Of a stretch of DNA of 64,000 nucleotides, positions 44,315 to 56,699 are shown one piece after another. A program made the translations under genes and the position numbers. Position 1 is the first letter of the stretch, and every line of letters starts with the position of its first letter. Source of the stretch: Gnetum montanum (lineage: Eukaryota > Streptophyta > Gnetopsida > Gnetales > Gnetaceae); NCBI GenBank assembly GCA_015680685.1, contig MNCI01008343.1, positions 239,990-303,989 of the forward strand, read 5' to 3'. A model generated the notes under the pieces. That model did not search any database. It saw only the letters and a list, made by a program, of their open reading frames with translations, and was not told the DNA's origin.

Positions 44315-45563
44315 ATGTCCTCTTCTTTGAACAAAAGCACTTCACCACCTAGGAACAACACTAGAGATAGTCGGCGGCACAACACACATAACCAAGAACT
44401 GCTAGTTCCTCAATAGTTCCAAGTGGTATATATTCATCAAAATGAATATGCACCAGACTTTACCTTTATCCTCCATCAAGATGAGCAACTGCATTGGAGA
44501 GACTTGGAGGGTAACATAGTGTTGCCTCTAGACCAAGCAATTCCCAACATGCTTCTTCGTGCCCTCGCGCGAATAGGCATGTCACAACTGTACACAGAAT
44601 ATTTTGCATGCAACTATGACACAAGGGACTACCATCCCACAGAAGTGCAACGCCAACGGGACTTGCAATAGAAGAGATATTATACATCGTTGAAGGGCAG
44701 AGGACCCCATAATGCTCCACCTATCTTAAGCGAAATTGAGGGTGGTGAACCTATTTTAATAGGTTCTTCACAAAATGATGTTCCCCCTCCTAACGATGGT
44801 GAGGAGGTGGTGTATCAAAACCTTTCACTCCATGATTCAAAATCCTGGTTCTGATCCCCACGAACACCAAGTTTTCAATGAAGGAACACGAACACATGAT
44901 AAGGACGAGCATTCTAATCGTCATCACGATCGGGGCTGGGACCACCGAAGAGAAGGTAGGAAACATCATCATGGTGATGGTTCTCCTTCTTCTTCACCTT
45001 CATCGTTACATTCACCCTCTCCTTTAGTATCAGGATGCAATCATAAGGAACCTAACCATGAGGATAAGGGTAAATAGAGTGAGAAACCTTGATGAGAGAG
45101 TCGAGAGAGAGGACGAGGGCACTCTACAGAATCAAGGCATGGAAGAAGGAAAAGTAGGAAACTGTATAGACATCATAGACGCTATGAAAGAAATTACCAT
45201 GAAGAACCCCTACTTGCGACCCAAAGCATGTTAGAAATCACAGAGGTTATTAGAATTCCCACAAGGCACCAAAAAGATAGCAGGATCAAGAGATTAGACA
45301 TGAATAACGTCCCACGATTTGAGGGAGGATACAACGTTGATCCTTAGAATCATTTACAAGCATTTCACAATGCATGTGCCTTGAAAAACATTGAGAATGA
45401 ATGGAAAAAGCTAAAGTTATTCCCAAGGACACTAGTAAAAGAAGCAGAAATCTAGTACTAGTCCTTAGAACCGGAATCTATTCAAAGGTGGAGTACGATG
45501 TTAAAATTGTTTAATGATAAGTACCAAACGTACTCCCGAGTGTTCAACCTGCGAAAGCAAATC
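44315..45563 (+). pseudogene. gag: element F gag, 5' part (broken)
   Basis: ATG at 44315 (MSSSLNKSTSPPR). Well-kept N-terminal part at 44423-44671 (DEQLHWRDLEGNIVLPLDQ), a His/Asp/Arg/Ser-rich tract at 44860-45090, and core with RIPTRHQKDSRIKRLDMNN from about 45250. Stops include two in the ESWYWS-equivalent (TAG TAC TAG). Cut at KQI by element G and resumed at 52590 in register (IQGW-equivalent). Confidence 0.85.
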
Positions 45564-46389
45564 TAATGAGTGGCAAGGTACCCCTACACTCAACCATATG
45601 AATACGAGCGTAGCACTTGCAATCTGGTCAAACTCCACAAACTAAGTGCCTACATGCCTTATGGAACACTTAAGGTTAATTATTCGTTGTCTTCCCAGAC
45701 TTACTTGTAGTTGTCACGGTGTATGGTTAAGTAAGTCTAAGGTATATGATTTTTATGTCTTTTTGATTTTATATCCTATGTTGATAAGGTGAAGGGTGAA
45801 GAGACTAATTACTAACTTTAACTAACTAACTAAGTCTTAATTAACCTAGCATCAGCATCCGTTCCCACTTACCATTCACACCCTGAACCAATGCAACCTT
45901 GGTTACCAAATGCTAATCGTTGCTGGGATCACCAAGCTTAATGCACATGCTCGAAGCGGTCGTACTGAGGCACTTAACTAGGAGAGAAGGGTTGAGGGAG
46001 AATTAATTAATAATAAAGCGATTAAATGGTAAACAATAAATAATAGTAAATAAAACCCTATTTAGCCTATTCCATGCACTACAAGGTTTATCCAAGAAGT
46101 TCGTCTTTATTGTTGTACACAAACATGTGTTCAGGTATAATATTTGCTCGAATAAATATCCGTTCACTTTGGAGCTCCTACTACAGGCACATGGAAAATA
46201 TTCTATCTCTAGAGAGGTAAAACTACCATAGTTTCGCTAAGGGTCTAAATCTAGACGTGAAACAAAGGGAGAGCTGCCTCTTATTTATAGACTTGGCAGC
46301 GCACCGCAATATCGCGTACGCAATATCGCATGGGATGTGATATCATGGCGGACGCGATATCGCAGCCCATGTGATATCACATCCCATCA
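45564..46389 (-). repeat. element G 3' LTR (826 bp)
   Basis: Plus-strand reading TAATGAGTGGCAAGG...CCCATCA, terminal base changed (TGATGAG to TAATGAG). TATA complement TATTTATA at 46282-46289; GATATC-type array at about 46309-46381. Confidence 0.93.
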
Positions 46390-48420
46390 TACCCCCATGA
46401 CTAAATAAAAACTCATCCTCAAGTTCCTTACAAAATATTGGGATGGTATGGGATTATTGACTCAAATGGAACTAATGGGATGACATGTGAACGGATCATC
46501 ATTACAAGACAAGACAAAATTGGTGTTCACGACAACAAGAGTGAACACCTTATTACATTGACATCAGGCCTTATTTGGCAGCTGAGAATGAGAGAGAGAA
46601 AGAAGTGTTGCTGCTACCAATGCCAAGATTGCACCTTTCGTTGTCCATCCGTAAGTGTGCCATCAATCTTGCTGCTTCAGCATCATTCCATGATTCCAAG
46701 TGTTCCTTCAAAATCCAAGCCATTGTTGCATGATTTCCATCTACACACACAACATAATATTTATATTAGCAAGGGTAAATGAATCACAATGCAGTTGATA
46801 CCTTGCTTCGGTGAAAGGTTCATTGGCTGAGTTGTGGTATGGCTGATACGGATCTAGAGATATAATAGTGGTGACTACCAAAGGTGTCAGGGTTAGGAGA
46901 AAATTGAAAAACTTGGGCCCTGTACCCCCATGACTAATAACGAGCCTTTGGTAGTGATAGAATGGAGAAAGAAAAAAGAACAAGAAATATGGAGAAAAAG
47001 AGATAACTAGAGCATTGATGAAATGGATGTCAATATGGAAGTGAACAAAATAAAATAGATTGCAAAAATGTTAAGGAAAAGAATTTAATTGGTGCACCAA
47101 ATAGGAATGTCAGTGGGTCCTCCCCAAAACAGGCTCATGCCTTGAATGCCCTAACAAACCCACATTCAAAGAGTCCGTAGGCTCTAGGAATGTCATTTGA
47201 AATAAGAGTTAAAGTCTTAACCATAAGAATTTACCAAAAAGAAAACAATGCATCAATAAAAATATACACTAATGATACAACCGGCAATGAGGTGAACAAT
47301 GGAGAGAAGGATGGAGCGAAGATAATGGAATGGAATCCCAAGAACAAGGTGGTGTACAGCCCCTTGTGTATTTCATTGTTGATGTGACTTAGCAGATCCG
47401 TTTCCAAGTCTGGCCTTAAACAAATGACATCCAGTGACTTCACATTAATGCATTTGGCCAATCCTTCCCCTTGAAGTAATAAGAATGCATTCATCCAAGA
47501 GCCACCACCATTTTGACAAAATGAAGGAGGAGAGAATGGGAAGCGAGAGGGCCTTAGTTAGACGGAACATTTTTATTTTGAGTTCCATAACCAGTGCTTG
47601 TAGCCCAAATGATTATTTCATCTAGGGGATGTGCTTTGAATTCTCACTCTCTCTTTTTTGTTTTATATGTTTATGCGTGAGAACCACACCATGCAAAGAC
47701 TTTGTTATTTTTGTTTCCTCAGCTTCCCAATAATTGAGTAACATCAAAATGGTAAGAAAACTCAAGAAGAAAACATCCAAGCACCCAAGAGAATGGCCAA
47801 CACAAATGCATCAAGTTCCCTTGAAGTCACACCCTTTTCAATTCTTGAGTCCTTCCTTAGTTTGAGAAATGCCCAGTCACTGATTCATTATAGTTCTGAT
47901 TGGAAAGGGACTGTACATTTCCAAGCCAAGAGAGACCATAGAAACTTGTGGATGAATGGATGAAGTGAACTCATTGCTTGCCATATCAAAAGAACCATAC
48001 CTTAGTATCAACATCATGACTTAAAGGTAAAAACCAAACATTAGCAATCAATATAAAAATAGTTCATACCATCATGAAGAACACTTATTGGGTGACAAAA
48101 TTACAAGATGGATAAGTCACACACACACACACACACAAGAAATGAAAAAGTATAACGATGTTGTAAAACAAAAACAAGAAAAGTTAAAGAAATTTGTAAA
48201 ACAAAAATGTGTCATAGAAAAATGTGTAAAACAAAAACGTGTAAAACAAAAATGTGTAAAACAAAAATGTGTAAAACAAAAACGTGTAAAACAAAAAGGT
48301 GTAAAAAAAATCATGTAAAACAAAAATGTGTAAAACAAAAACATGAAAAACAAAAATTAAAAAGAACTTAGGGCCCCCAAGTGATTAACATAGGTGGCCA
48401 TCTCCCCCATGACTGAATGA
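46390..48420 (-). other. element G polypurine tract and non-coding 3' domain
   Basis: TACCCCCATGACT (46390-46402) is the PPT complement. Conserved blocks at about 47090-47190 and 47583-47646. (CA)n near 48119-48137 and an expanded minisatellite at 48196-48355. ORFs at 46438-46782 and 48088-48318 are by-products. Confidence 0.75.
48196..48355 (-). repeat. 15-bp minisatellite, about ten copies
   Basis: Plus strand GTGTAAAACAAAAAT with T/C variants in tandem. Element A has only about four looser copies at 5271-5345 and F about two. The Lys/Gln/Cys-rich frame 48088-48318 is a translation of this repeat. Confidence 0.9.
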
Positions 48421-48442
48421 AAAGGGAGAGATTTGAAATAAT

Positions 48443-49180
48443 GAGCACTTTAAATTTCTTAAAAGTGCATAGCTTCTCCCCATTAATGTTCTTAGATTAA
48501 GGGGTGGAAGTCGACGATGCTCATATTCCAATGTATCTATGCCTTCATTGTTGGCATGAGTTATTTCCCCAGTTTGTTCCATGCATGTTGGTCGATTGCT
48601 CTTTCAACTAGCTATCAACCATAAGGTGTCCACTACTTGTGTGGTTTCTACATACAGGAATCTTTGTCTCAGAGTTCTAAGGGCACACCTGTTGCATGGA
48701 GGAGATGCCAAGCATTCCTCCATGTCATCACTCGATGAATCACTGTATGTGATGCATGGAACTTTGTTCTTCTCAATTTTTCCATAAATATTTACCTTAG
48801 ATATCTCCAAGGAAATATCGCGAATTCCTAGGCATGCATCTATTGTACTTAGCCATGCCCTTCCCATTATAATTGGGAAGTCCCCTTTGTTGTTGTTAAC
48901 TTCTATCACCAGGAAATCAGCTGGGTATGACCAACCACACACAGTGGTAACGATGTCCTCCACCAATCCCAAGGGAATGGTGATGGACTGGTCTGCCAAC
49001 TCTAGTTGAATGTTGCTCTTCTTAAATTGGAGCAAGTTCTAGGCTTGATACATTTCTCGTGAAATTAAGTTGACTTTGGAACCTGAGTTAAGAAGAGCCT
49101 TATGTGGTTCATTCCCGACAACTTGGAGGTAGATTAAGGGACTTTCAGGGTCAAATAGTTTTTTGGGAAGGTGGCCTACC
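48443..49180 (-). pseudogene. element G retropepsin-like protease and linker (broken)
   Basis: Active site reads LLNSGSKVNLIS (near 49075-49105): catalytic Asp is Asn. The shared TAG after YQA follows at about 49041. Then an open 143-aa piece (48604-49035) holds SITIPLGLVEDIVTT and PIIMGRAWLSTI. The linker ends at GAGC (48443-48446), where it joins the LFQIS...HGGDGHLC integrase end. Confidence 0.87.
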
Positions 49181-49199
49181 TTGATCCAGTTGGTTATGG

Positions 49200-51618
49200 T
49201 ATGTGTTAACATAATCGTATGTGTTAAGCTATGTTGTTAGACTGAAGGGTGCTCCGAAGCCTTATGTGTTGGATGGTTATGGCTCTCATAGCGTTACGTT
49301 GCTGCGGTTGAGTGGGGAGTTTCCCTTGCATTGTTGGAGCGAGTGGTATGGGAACTACCAGTGGAAGAGAGGCGGACGGATTAGAAGGATAGTATGTATG
49401 TGGACATCTCCCTAAGGAGAAGGAGTCCTTCTAAAGTACTCCCGAACTTGGTAGTGACGTTGGGGAGTTGTGTGATCCATGGAGTCACTTGGAGAAATCA
49501 GCTGCTGCATGTAGTAGCCATATGGATTAGGTTGCCGATAAGGGTACTGTTTTTTCGGTAGTGGCATCCCCCATAACTATAGGTATTGCCACTGTTGATG
49601 TTGTTCGATGGGTTGTGGTGGAGTTCCACTTGGATAGTACATCAACAGTTGGTGGAACTATCTTGGGTTACCTTGAGGATAAGGTAACGTTCGGGCTGTC
49701 TACCATCTGTTAAGTCTTGGGTTGAGTGCATACACCCTAGACTCTTGTAGATGTGAGATGATTGGACAACATCCTTTAGGATGGTTATATTAGTAGATTT
49801 CACATCCATCATCATTGTCTATGTATGAATCCACAACCTCATCAAAGATAGTTATTTTCCCCTTACCCTTGTCACATGCAGGGCCTGAATCTCTCTACTT
49901 TTTCTTCTCTTTGTCACTACTTCATTCCTCCTTAGACTCCTCTACGATTTTCAGGACAAGTTCAAGTCTACTATCCAAGGAGTCCTGTATTTGATCTACC
50001 TTAGCCGCCACTTCTATTGTTAGCTTCTGAAGTAGCAAGGTTTTCCTATTCACCAACTCTTCGAGTGGTGACTCAGCCTCTTCATTGCAAAATCTCACCC
50101 CTTCTTTCAGAGGGAAGGATCATGGTTATATTCTTCCACGATTTCTCTTTTTCATAGCTCCTCATCTTCTTTGGCTACTTGCTCCAGCAATCGATGAATT
50201 TCATGGGATCTAAGTTCTGATAGTCTCCCTTGGGCATAAGTCCCAAGGGTTCTCCTAGTTTCATACCTTAGCCCATCTACGATGTGACGAAGTTGATCCC
50301 ACTGTGCGTAACCATGGCCCAGGCAATGATGTAGCAATGTGTAGTAGTGGCCCATGGTAGCATCCAAGGGTTTGTGATTGCCTTGCTTCCATCCTTGGAT
50401 CTGCTTACACAAGTTAGACACTCTAGAGTATGTCTGATATTTATCATTGAAGAGTTCTAACATCGTACTCCACCTCCTAATGGTTTCTAGTTCTAAGGAC
50501 CGGTACCAACTCTCTACTTCCTTAATGAGTGTCTTGGTAAATAATTTTAATTTCTACCACTCCTTTTCTATGTTTTTCAAGGCACAGACATCGTGGAATG
50601 CCTGTAAATGATTTTGTGGATCAGCGTTGTATCCCCCCTCGAAGCGTGGGATGTTATTCATGTCTAAGCGCTTGATCCGGCTATCTTTTTGATGTCTTGT
50701 TGGTATTCTCATTGCCTTCATGATATCCAGCATACTTCAGGTGGAAAGTAGGGGTTCATCATGATCATCTCATTCATGATGTCTATGATGTCTACGTTGT
50801 TCCCCACTTTCCCTTTGTTCATGCCCTTGTCCTTGCTCTCAACTCTCTTGTCGAGGTCTCTCATTTTGCCTACCTCTATCCTCACCATTGTGATCTTTAT
50901 GACTATGCCCTGATGTGGAAGGAGAGGAAAAATGATGAGATGAAGGGGAAGAAGAAAGAGAACCATTGCCATGGCAGTGTTTCTTACCTTCTCTTTTGTG
51001 GGTTCGGCCCCGATCATGATGACGATCAAAATGCCCATCCTTGTCAAGTGTTGTTGTTCCCTCAGTGAACAGCTGGTGTTCATGGGGATCAGAACTAGGG
51101 TTGTGTATCATGGAGCATAGGTTTTGATACCCCACCTCCTCACTATTGTTAGGAGGGGGAACATCATTTAATGGAGAACCTGTTATAAGTGGTTTACCAT
51201 CTCCAATTTCACTTAGGATGTGCGGGACCTCTTTGCCCTTCAACAATGTATGTTGGCTCTCCTGCCTTGAGTCCCTTAGATGTTGTGCTGATGTGGGATG
51301 GTAATACCTCATGTCAAAATCTACTGCAACGTATTTAGCATATAATTCCATCATGCTTATCTGTGCCAAAGCACGGAGGAGCATGTTGGGGACTGCATGA
51401 TCTGGAGGTAACACTATGTTACCTTGCAAATCTCTCTAGTGCGTCTGTTTATCCTAATGGAGGATAAAAGTAAAAGTAGGTATATACTCATCAAGATGAG
51501 TATATACCACGCTATATTGTTGAGAAACTAGATGATTTTGGTTATGTGTTTAAGATTGCCGACTATTCTTTGTATGATCCCTAGGTGGTGTAATGCTCTT
51601 ATGAGAAGAAGAAGACAT
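49200..51618 (-). pseudogene. gag: element G gag (broken)
   Basis: ATG at 51618 (MSSSSHKSITPPRDHTK). N-terminal part with LQGNIVLPPDHAVPNMLL, a 196-aa open piece (50839-51429) ending in a His/Arg/Asp/Ser tract, core (50152-50463: LFNDKYQTYSRVSNLCKQ), linker, zinc-knuckle relic near 49770-49810, and Pro/Gln tail. One of the better preserved gags, but with several stops. Confidence 0.87.
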
Positions 51619-51743
51619 TGTGTCTTATTCGGTGTGCTATTTAACCATTATATAATTTTTTTATTTAATTAACCCTAAGGGTTCATTTAAGCTCCCAACG
51701 ATGTGAGTGATCTCCTATGTTCTACTTAGCTCACAAACACTTA

Positions 51744-51762
51744 GTCCCCGGCAACAGCACCA
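51744..51762 (-). other. element G primer binding site (tRNA-Asp type)
   Basis: Minus-strand TGGTGCTGTTGCCGGGGAC; two C-to-T changes from the tRNA-Asp complement. Confidence 0.87.
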
Positions 51763-51763
51763 A

Positions 51764-52589
51764 TGATGAGTGGCAAGGTACCCCTACACTCAACCATACG
51801 AATACGAGCATAGCACGCGTGATCTGGTCGAAATCTGTAGACTAAGTACCTACACGCCTTATGCAACACTTAAGGTTAATTATTCATTGTCTTCCCAGAC
51901 TTACTTGTAGTTGTCATGGTGTATGGTTAAGTAAGTCTGAGGTATATGATTTTTATGTCTTTTTGGTTTTATCTCCTATGCTGATAAGGTGAAGGGTGAA
52001 GAGACTAATTACTAACTTTAACTAACTAACTAAGTCTTAATTAACCTAGCCTTAGCATCTGTTCCCACTTACCGTTCACACCCTGAACCAATGCAACCTT
52101 AGTTACCAAACGCTAATCATTACTGGGATCACCAAGCATAACACATATGCTCGAAGCGGTCATACTAAGGCACTTAACTAGGAGAGAACGGTTGAGGGAG
52201 AATTAATTACTAATAAAGTGATTAAATGGTAAACAATAAATAATAGTAAATAAAATCCTATTTAGCCTATTCCATGCACTACAAGGTTTATCCAAGAAGT
52301 TCATCTTTATTGTCGTACACAAACATGTGTTTAGGTACAATATTTTCTCAAATAAAGATCCATTCACTTTGGAGCTCCTACTGTGGGCACATGGAAAATA
52401 TTCTATCTCTGGAGAGGTAAAACTACTAGAGTTTCGCTAAGGGTCTAGATCTAGACTTGAAACAAAGGGAGAGCTACCTATTATTTATAGACTTGGTGGC
52501 GCACCGCGATATCACATGGGATGCGATATCATGGTGGACGCAATATCGCATACACGATATCACGGCCCATGCGATATCACATCTCATCA
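51764..52589 (-). repeat. element G 5' LTR (826 bp)
   Basis: Plus-strand TGATGAGTGGCAAGG...ATCTCATCA. TATTTATA at 52482-52489; GATATC-type array at 52507-52581, in a different order from the partner LTR. Confidence 0.93.
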
Positions 52590-53890
52590 AAATCCAAGGA
52601 TGAAAGCAGGGAACTCATGAACCCTTGGATGCTACCATGGGCCAATACTATGCACTATTACATTGTTGCCCAGGACATGGTTACTCGTAGCAAGGTCAAC
52701 TACGCCATCTCATTGATGGACTTAGGCATGAAACCAGGAGAACCCTTGGAACATATGCCCAAGGGAGATTATCAGAGCTTAGGTTCCATCAGGTTCATAG
52801 ATTATTGGAGCAAGTAGTTAAGGAAGAAGGAGAGCTATGTAAGAGAGAAAGTGCCAAAGAGTACAACCGCGATCCTTCCCTCTGAAAAAGGGGAGTAAGA
52901 CTCTGTGAGGAGGAAGAGTCACCACTTCAAGAGATGATGAATAGGAAAACCTTGCCACTTCAAAAATTAACAACAGAGGTGTCAACAAAGGTAGACCAAA
53001 TGTGGGACTCCTTATATAGTATATTTGAAACCATTCTCAAAATCGTAGAGGATTCTAAGGAGCGAAGTAGTGACTATGATAAAAAGAAAAAAAGGGATTT
53101 GGACCATGCACATAACAAAGGTAAGGGAAAAATGGCCATCATTGAAGAGGTTTTGGATTCTGATACAAACAATGATAGTGGATGTGAGATATGCCAGTAT
53201 GACCATCCTAAGGGATGTTGCCTAGTAATCTCACATCTGGAAGAGTCTGGGGTGTATGCACTTAACCCACGACTTAACAAACGACAAGCACCCCGATGGT
53301 TACCTTATCCCCAAGGTAACCCAAGGCAGTTCCACAAACCATTAACGTATTATCCAAGTGGAACTCTACCACAACCTATTGAGCAACACCAACAGTGGAA
53401 ATACCCATAGTCATGGGGGATGCCACCACCAAGGCAACAATACCCATACCGGCAATCAGATCCATATGGCTACTATGTGCAGCAGCCAATCTCTCCATGT
53501 CACTCTATTGGTCACATGACTCCACAACGTCACTACCAAGCACAAGAGTATTATAGGACTCCTTCTCTTAGGAGAGACACACCGCATACATACCATCCTT
53601 TGAATCCATCCGTAACTCTCACACTGATAGCTCCATTACCACCCACTCTAGCAATGTAAGGGGAACTCCCCACTCAACCGCAGCAACACAATGCTACAAG
53701 AGCTGTTAACCTTCAACCTGCTACTGGTTCTAAAAACCATACAAAAAGAAGACCTTTTCTTAGAACCAACAGTCCAAACAAGCTTTCACAACCACAAGCG
53801 GTTGAGTTCCCGAACGCTTCTCCATCAAATAAGGCTTCAAAGCTCCCTTCAAATCAAAAACAGAGCTCAACGCATACAATTTAGTTAACA
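52590..53890 (+). pseudogene. gag: element F gag, 3' part (broken)
   Basis: Continues after G (CCAAGGATGAAAGCAGG). An open piece at 52934-53410 carries a Lys-rich linker and CEICQYDHPKGCC (about 53185-53222), then YPQGNPRQFHKPLTYYPSGT. The tail at 53420-53659 has PPPRQQYPYRQ. Few stops in this half. Confidence 0.87.
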
Positions 53891-53899
53891 CGTATCATT

Positions 53900-54810
53900 A
53901 CTAACTGGATTAAGGTGGGCCACCTTCCTAGGAAATTCTCTAATCCTGGAAGTCCTCTAATCTTTCTCCAAGTTGCTGGGAATGAACCATGTAAAGCTCT
54001 TCTGGACTCATGTTCCAGAGTCAACTTAATATCACAAGAGATGTATAAAGCCTAGAATCTACCTCCACGAAAGAAGAGTAATATTCGCTTAGAGCTGGCT
54101 AACCAATCCATCACTGTTCCCTTGGGACTAGTGGAGGACATCGTTACCACTATGTGTGGTTAGTCATACCTAGTTGATTTCCTAGTGATACAAGTAAACA
54201 ATGACAAAGGGGACTTTCTAATAATAATGGAGAGGGCATGGCTAAGTACCATAAATGCATGCCTAAAAATCTGTGACCTTTCCCTGGAAATATCTAAAGA
54301 AAACACTTTTGGAAAAATTGAGAAGAAGAAAGTTCCATGCATCACATACAGTGATATAGGGTGTGATTACGTGCAAGAATGTTTAGCATTGCTTGCATAC
54401 AACCGATGTGTACAAATAATTAATATACAAAAGTGCATGTATGTAGCAACCACACAACAAAAAGACACCTCGTGGTTGATAGCTAATCAAGAGAGCAACT
54501 CACCAACATGCATGGAACCAACTGAGGGAACAACTTGTGCCCATGTAGAAGGCATAGATGCACTAGAGCAAGAGTGTCACCAACTTCCAACCGTTAACCT
54601 AAAAACATCAATTTGGGGAAGTTGGAAACTCCTAAAAAATTCAAACACATGCTCCGATAGGAGAATACGAGTCGGTGTGCAACAGGCCAAACCTTATCAT
54701 AAATATAGAACGGTCAATGCACATAGTGCCTATGAGAGAGGACGACCTTGCTCATTATTTCGGATCTCCCCCTTCCAACTTAGTCATGGGGAAAATGGCA
54801 ACCTATGCTG
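53900..54810 (+). pseudogene. element F protease, linker and integrase-end relic (broken)
   Basis: Active site LLDSCSRVNLIS near 53996-54032: Gly of DSG is Cys. Shared TAG after YKA at 54053-54055. Open piece 54185-54811 covers the second half of protease, the ATTQQKDTSWL linker, then a jump at about 54650 to VGVQQAKPYH...CSLFRISPFQLSHG, the integrase C-terminus of D. Everything from RT to most of integrase is missing, but about 95 bp more of the integrase end remains than in A or G. Confidence 0.86.
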
Positions 54811-56699
54811 ATCAATCAAGGCCCTTAGTTCTTTTTGTTTTTAAGTTTTTTTTTTACACAATTTTGTTTTGCAAATTCCTTTAACTTTTCTTATTTTTGT
54901 TTTGCCACATCATTTATACTCTTTTATTTTGTTGTGTGTTTATTTATTTCATTAAGTTTGTCAGCTCATAAGTGCTCCTGAAGATGGTATGAACTGTATT
55001 CCATTGATTGCTAATGTTTGGTTTTTACCTTTGAGTTCTAATGTTGATACTAAGGTATAGTTCTTTTGATATAACAAGCAATGATTCCACGTTAGCCATG
55101 CATCCATGAATTTCTATGGTCTCTCTTGGCTTGGAACTATACAGTCCCCTTTTCTTTCAATAATAAGAACTATCAATGAATTGGTGACTGAGCATTTCTC
55201 AAACTAAGGAAGGACTCAAGGATTGAAAAGGATGTGACTTCAAGGGAACTTGATGCATTTGTACTAGCTATTCTCTTGGGTGCTTGGATGTTTTTCTCTT
55301 GAGTTTTCCTTACCATTCTGATGTCGCTCCATTATCAGGAAGCTGAGCTAATAAAAATAATTAAGTCTTTGCATTATGTAGTTCTCATGCAAACACACAC
55401 AAAAAAACAGTGAGAATTCAAAGCACATCCCTTAGACAAAATAATCATCTAGGCTACAAGCACTAGTTATGGAACTAAATAAAAATGTTCTCTCTAACTA
55501 AGGCCCTTCCTCACTTCCTACCTTCTCCTTTTTCGTTTCATCGGAATGGTGGTGACTCTTTAGCGGAAGCATTCTTGTTACTTCAAGTGGATGGATTGGC
55601 CAAATGTATTAATGCGAAGTCACTGGTTGTGGTTGGTTTGAGGCTAGATTTAGAATGAGATCTACTAAGTCACATTAACCATTAACACACAAGGGGTTGT
55701 ACACCACCTTGTTCTTGAGAATCCATTCCATTCTCTTCTTTCCATCCTTCTTTCTCCATCTTTCACCTCATTGTCGATCATATTAGTAGTCCATATCTTG
55801 GTTGATGCATTGTTTTCTTTTTTGGAAATTCTTGTGGTTAAGACTTTAACTGTTGCTTCCAAATAACATTTCCAAAGCCTACGGACTCTTTGAATGTGGG
55901 ATTGTTAGGACATTAAGGGCATGAGCCTACTTTGGGGAGGATCCACTAACATTCCTATTTGGGCATCAGTTAATTTATTTCCCTTAAACATTTTCACAAT
56001 CAATTTATATTTTGTTCATTTCCATCCCTAACATCCATTTTATCAATGTTACCATTGTTTCTTTTTCTCCATCTTTCTTATTCCTTATCTTTTTCCACTC
56101 CTTCACTACTAAAGGTTCGCTCTTAGTCATGGGGGTCCTAGTCCAATTTTTTTGATTTTCTCTTAACCCCTACACCTCGGGTAGTCACCAGTATTATATC
56201 TCCAGATCCGCATTAGCCATATCACAACTCAGCCAATGGAACTTACACTAAGGCAAGGTATCAACTGCATTGTGATTCATTTACCCTTGCTAATATAAGA
56301 CTATGTTGTGTGTGCAGATGGTAATCATACACCAATGGATTGGATCTAGAAGAAACACTTGGAATGGACTGGTGCTGGAGGAGTTATGCAAGGAACAAGA
56401 TTGATGATGCCCTTATGGATGGACAACGAAAAGTGTAATCTTGGCGTCGGTTGCAACATACTTCTTCTTTCCTCTCTCTCTCTTCTCTCTTCTCTCTCAG
56501 CTACCAAATAAGGCTGGATGTCAAATGTATATAGTGTTCACTCTTGTTTTCATGAACACTAAGTTTGTCATGAATTGTAATGATGATCCGTTCACATGTC
56601 ACCCCATCTACCATTAGCATCATTCAAGTCAATAATCCCATATCTTCACAATATTTTGTAAGGAACTCAAGGATGAGTTTTAATTCAGTCATGGGGGTA
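54811..56699 (+). other. element F non-coding 3' domain and polypurine tract
   Basis: No supported gene. Conserved blocks at 55412-55472 and about 55870-55965, internal AGTCATGGGGG at 56125-56135, terminal PPT AGTCATGGGGG at 56687-56697. Confidence 0.72.

Larger units (their letters stand above)
45564..52589 (-). mobile_element. element G: reverse-oriented Athila-like element lacking RT/RNase H/integrase
   Basis: Inserted in F gag with a perfect duplication AAATC (45559-45563, 52590-52594). Both LTRs are 826 bp and about nine-tenths identical, differing mostly by transitions. Interior on the minus strand: PBS, gag, protease, 3' domain, PPT. It has the same pol deletion join as element A. This is the innermost and therefore latest insertion of the stack. 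Confidence 0.94.

Noticed and set aside
48088-48353. Cys/Lys- and Phe-rich ORFs on both strands
   Set aside because: They are translations of a 15-bp minisatellite and a CA repeat in the 3' domain of element G.
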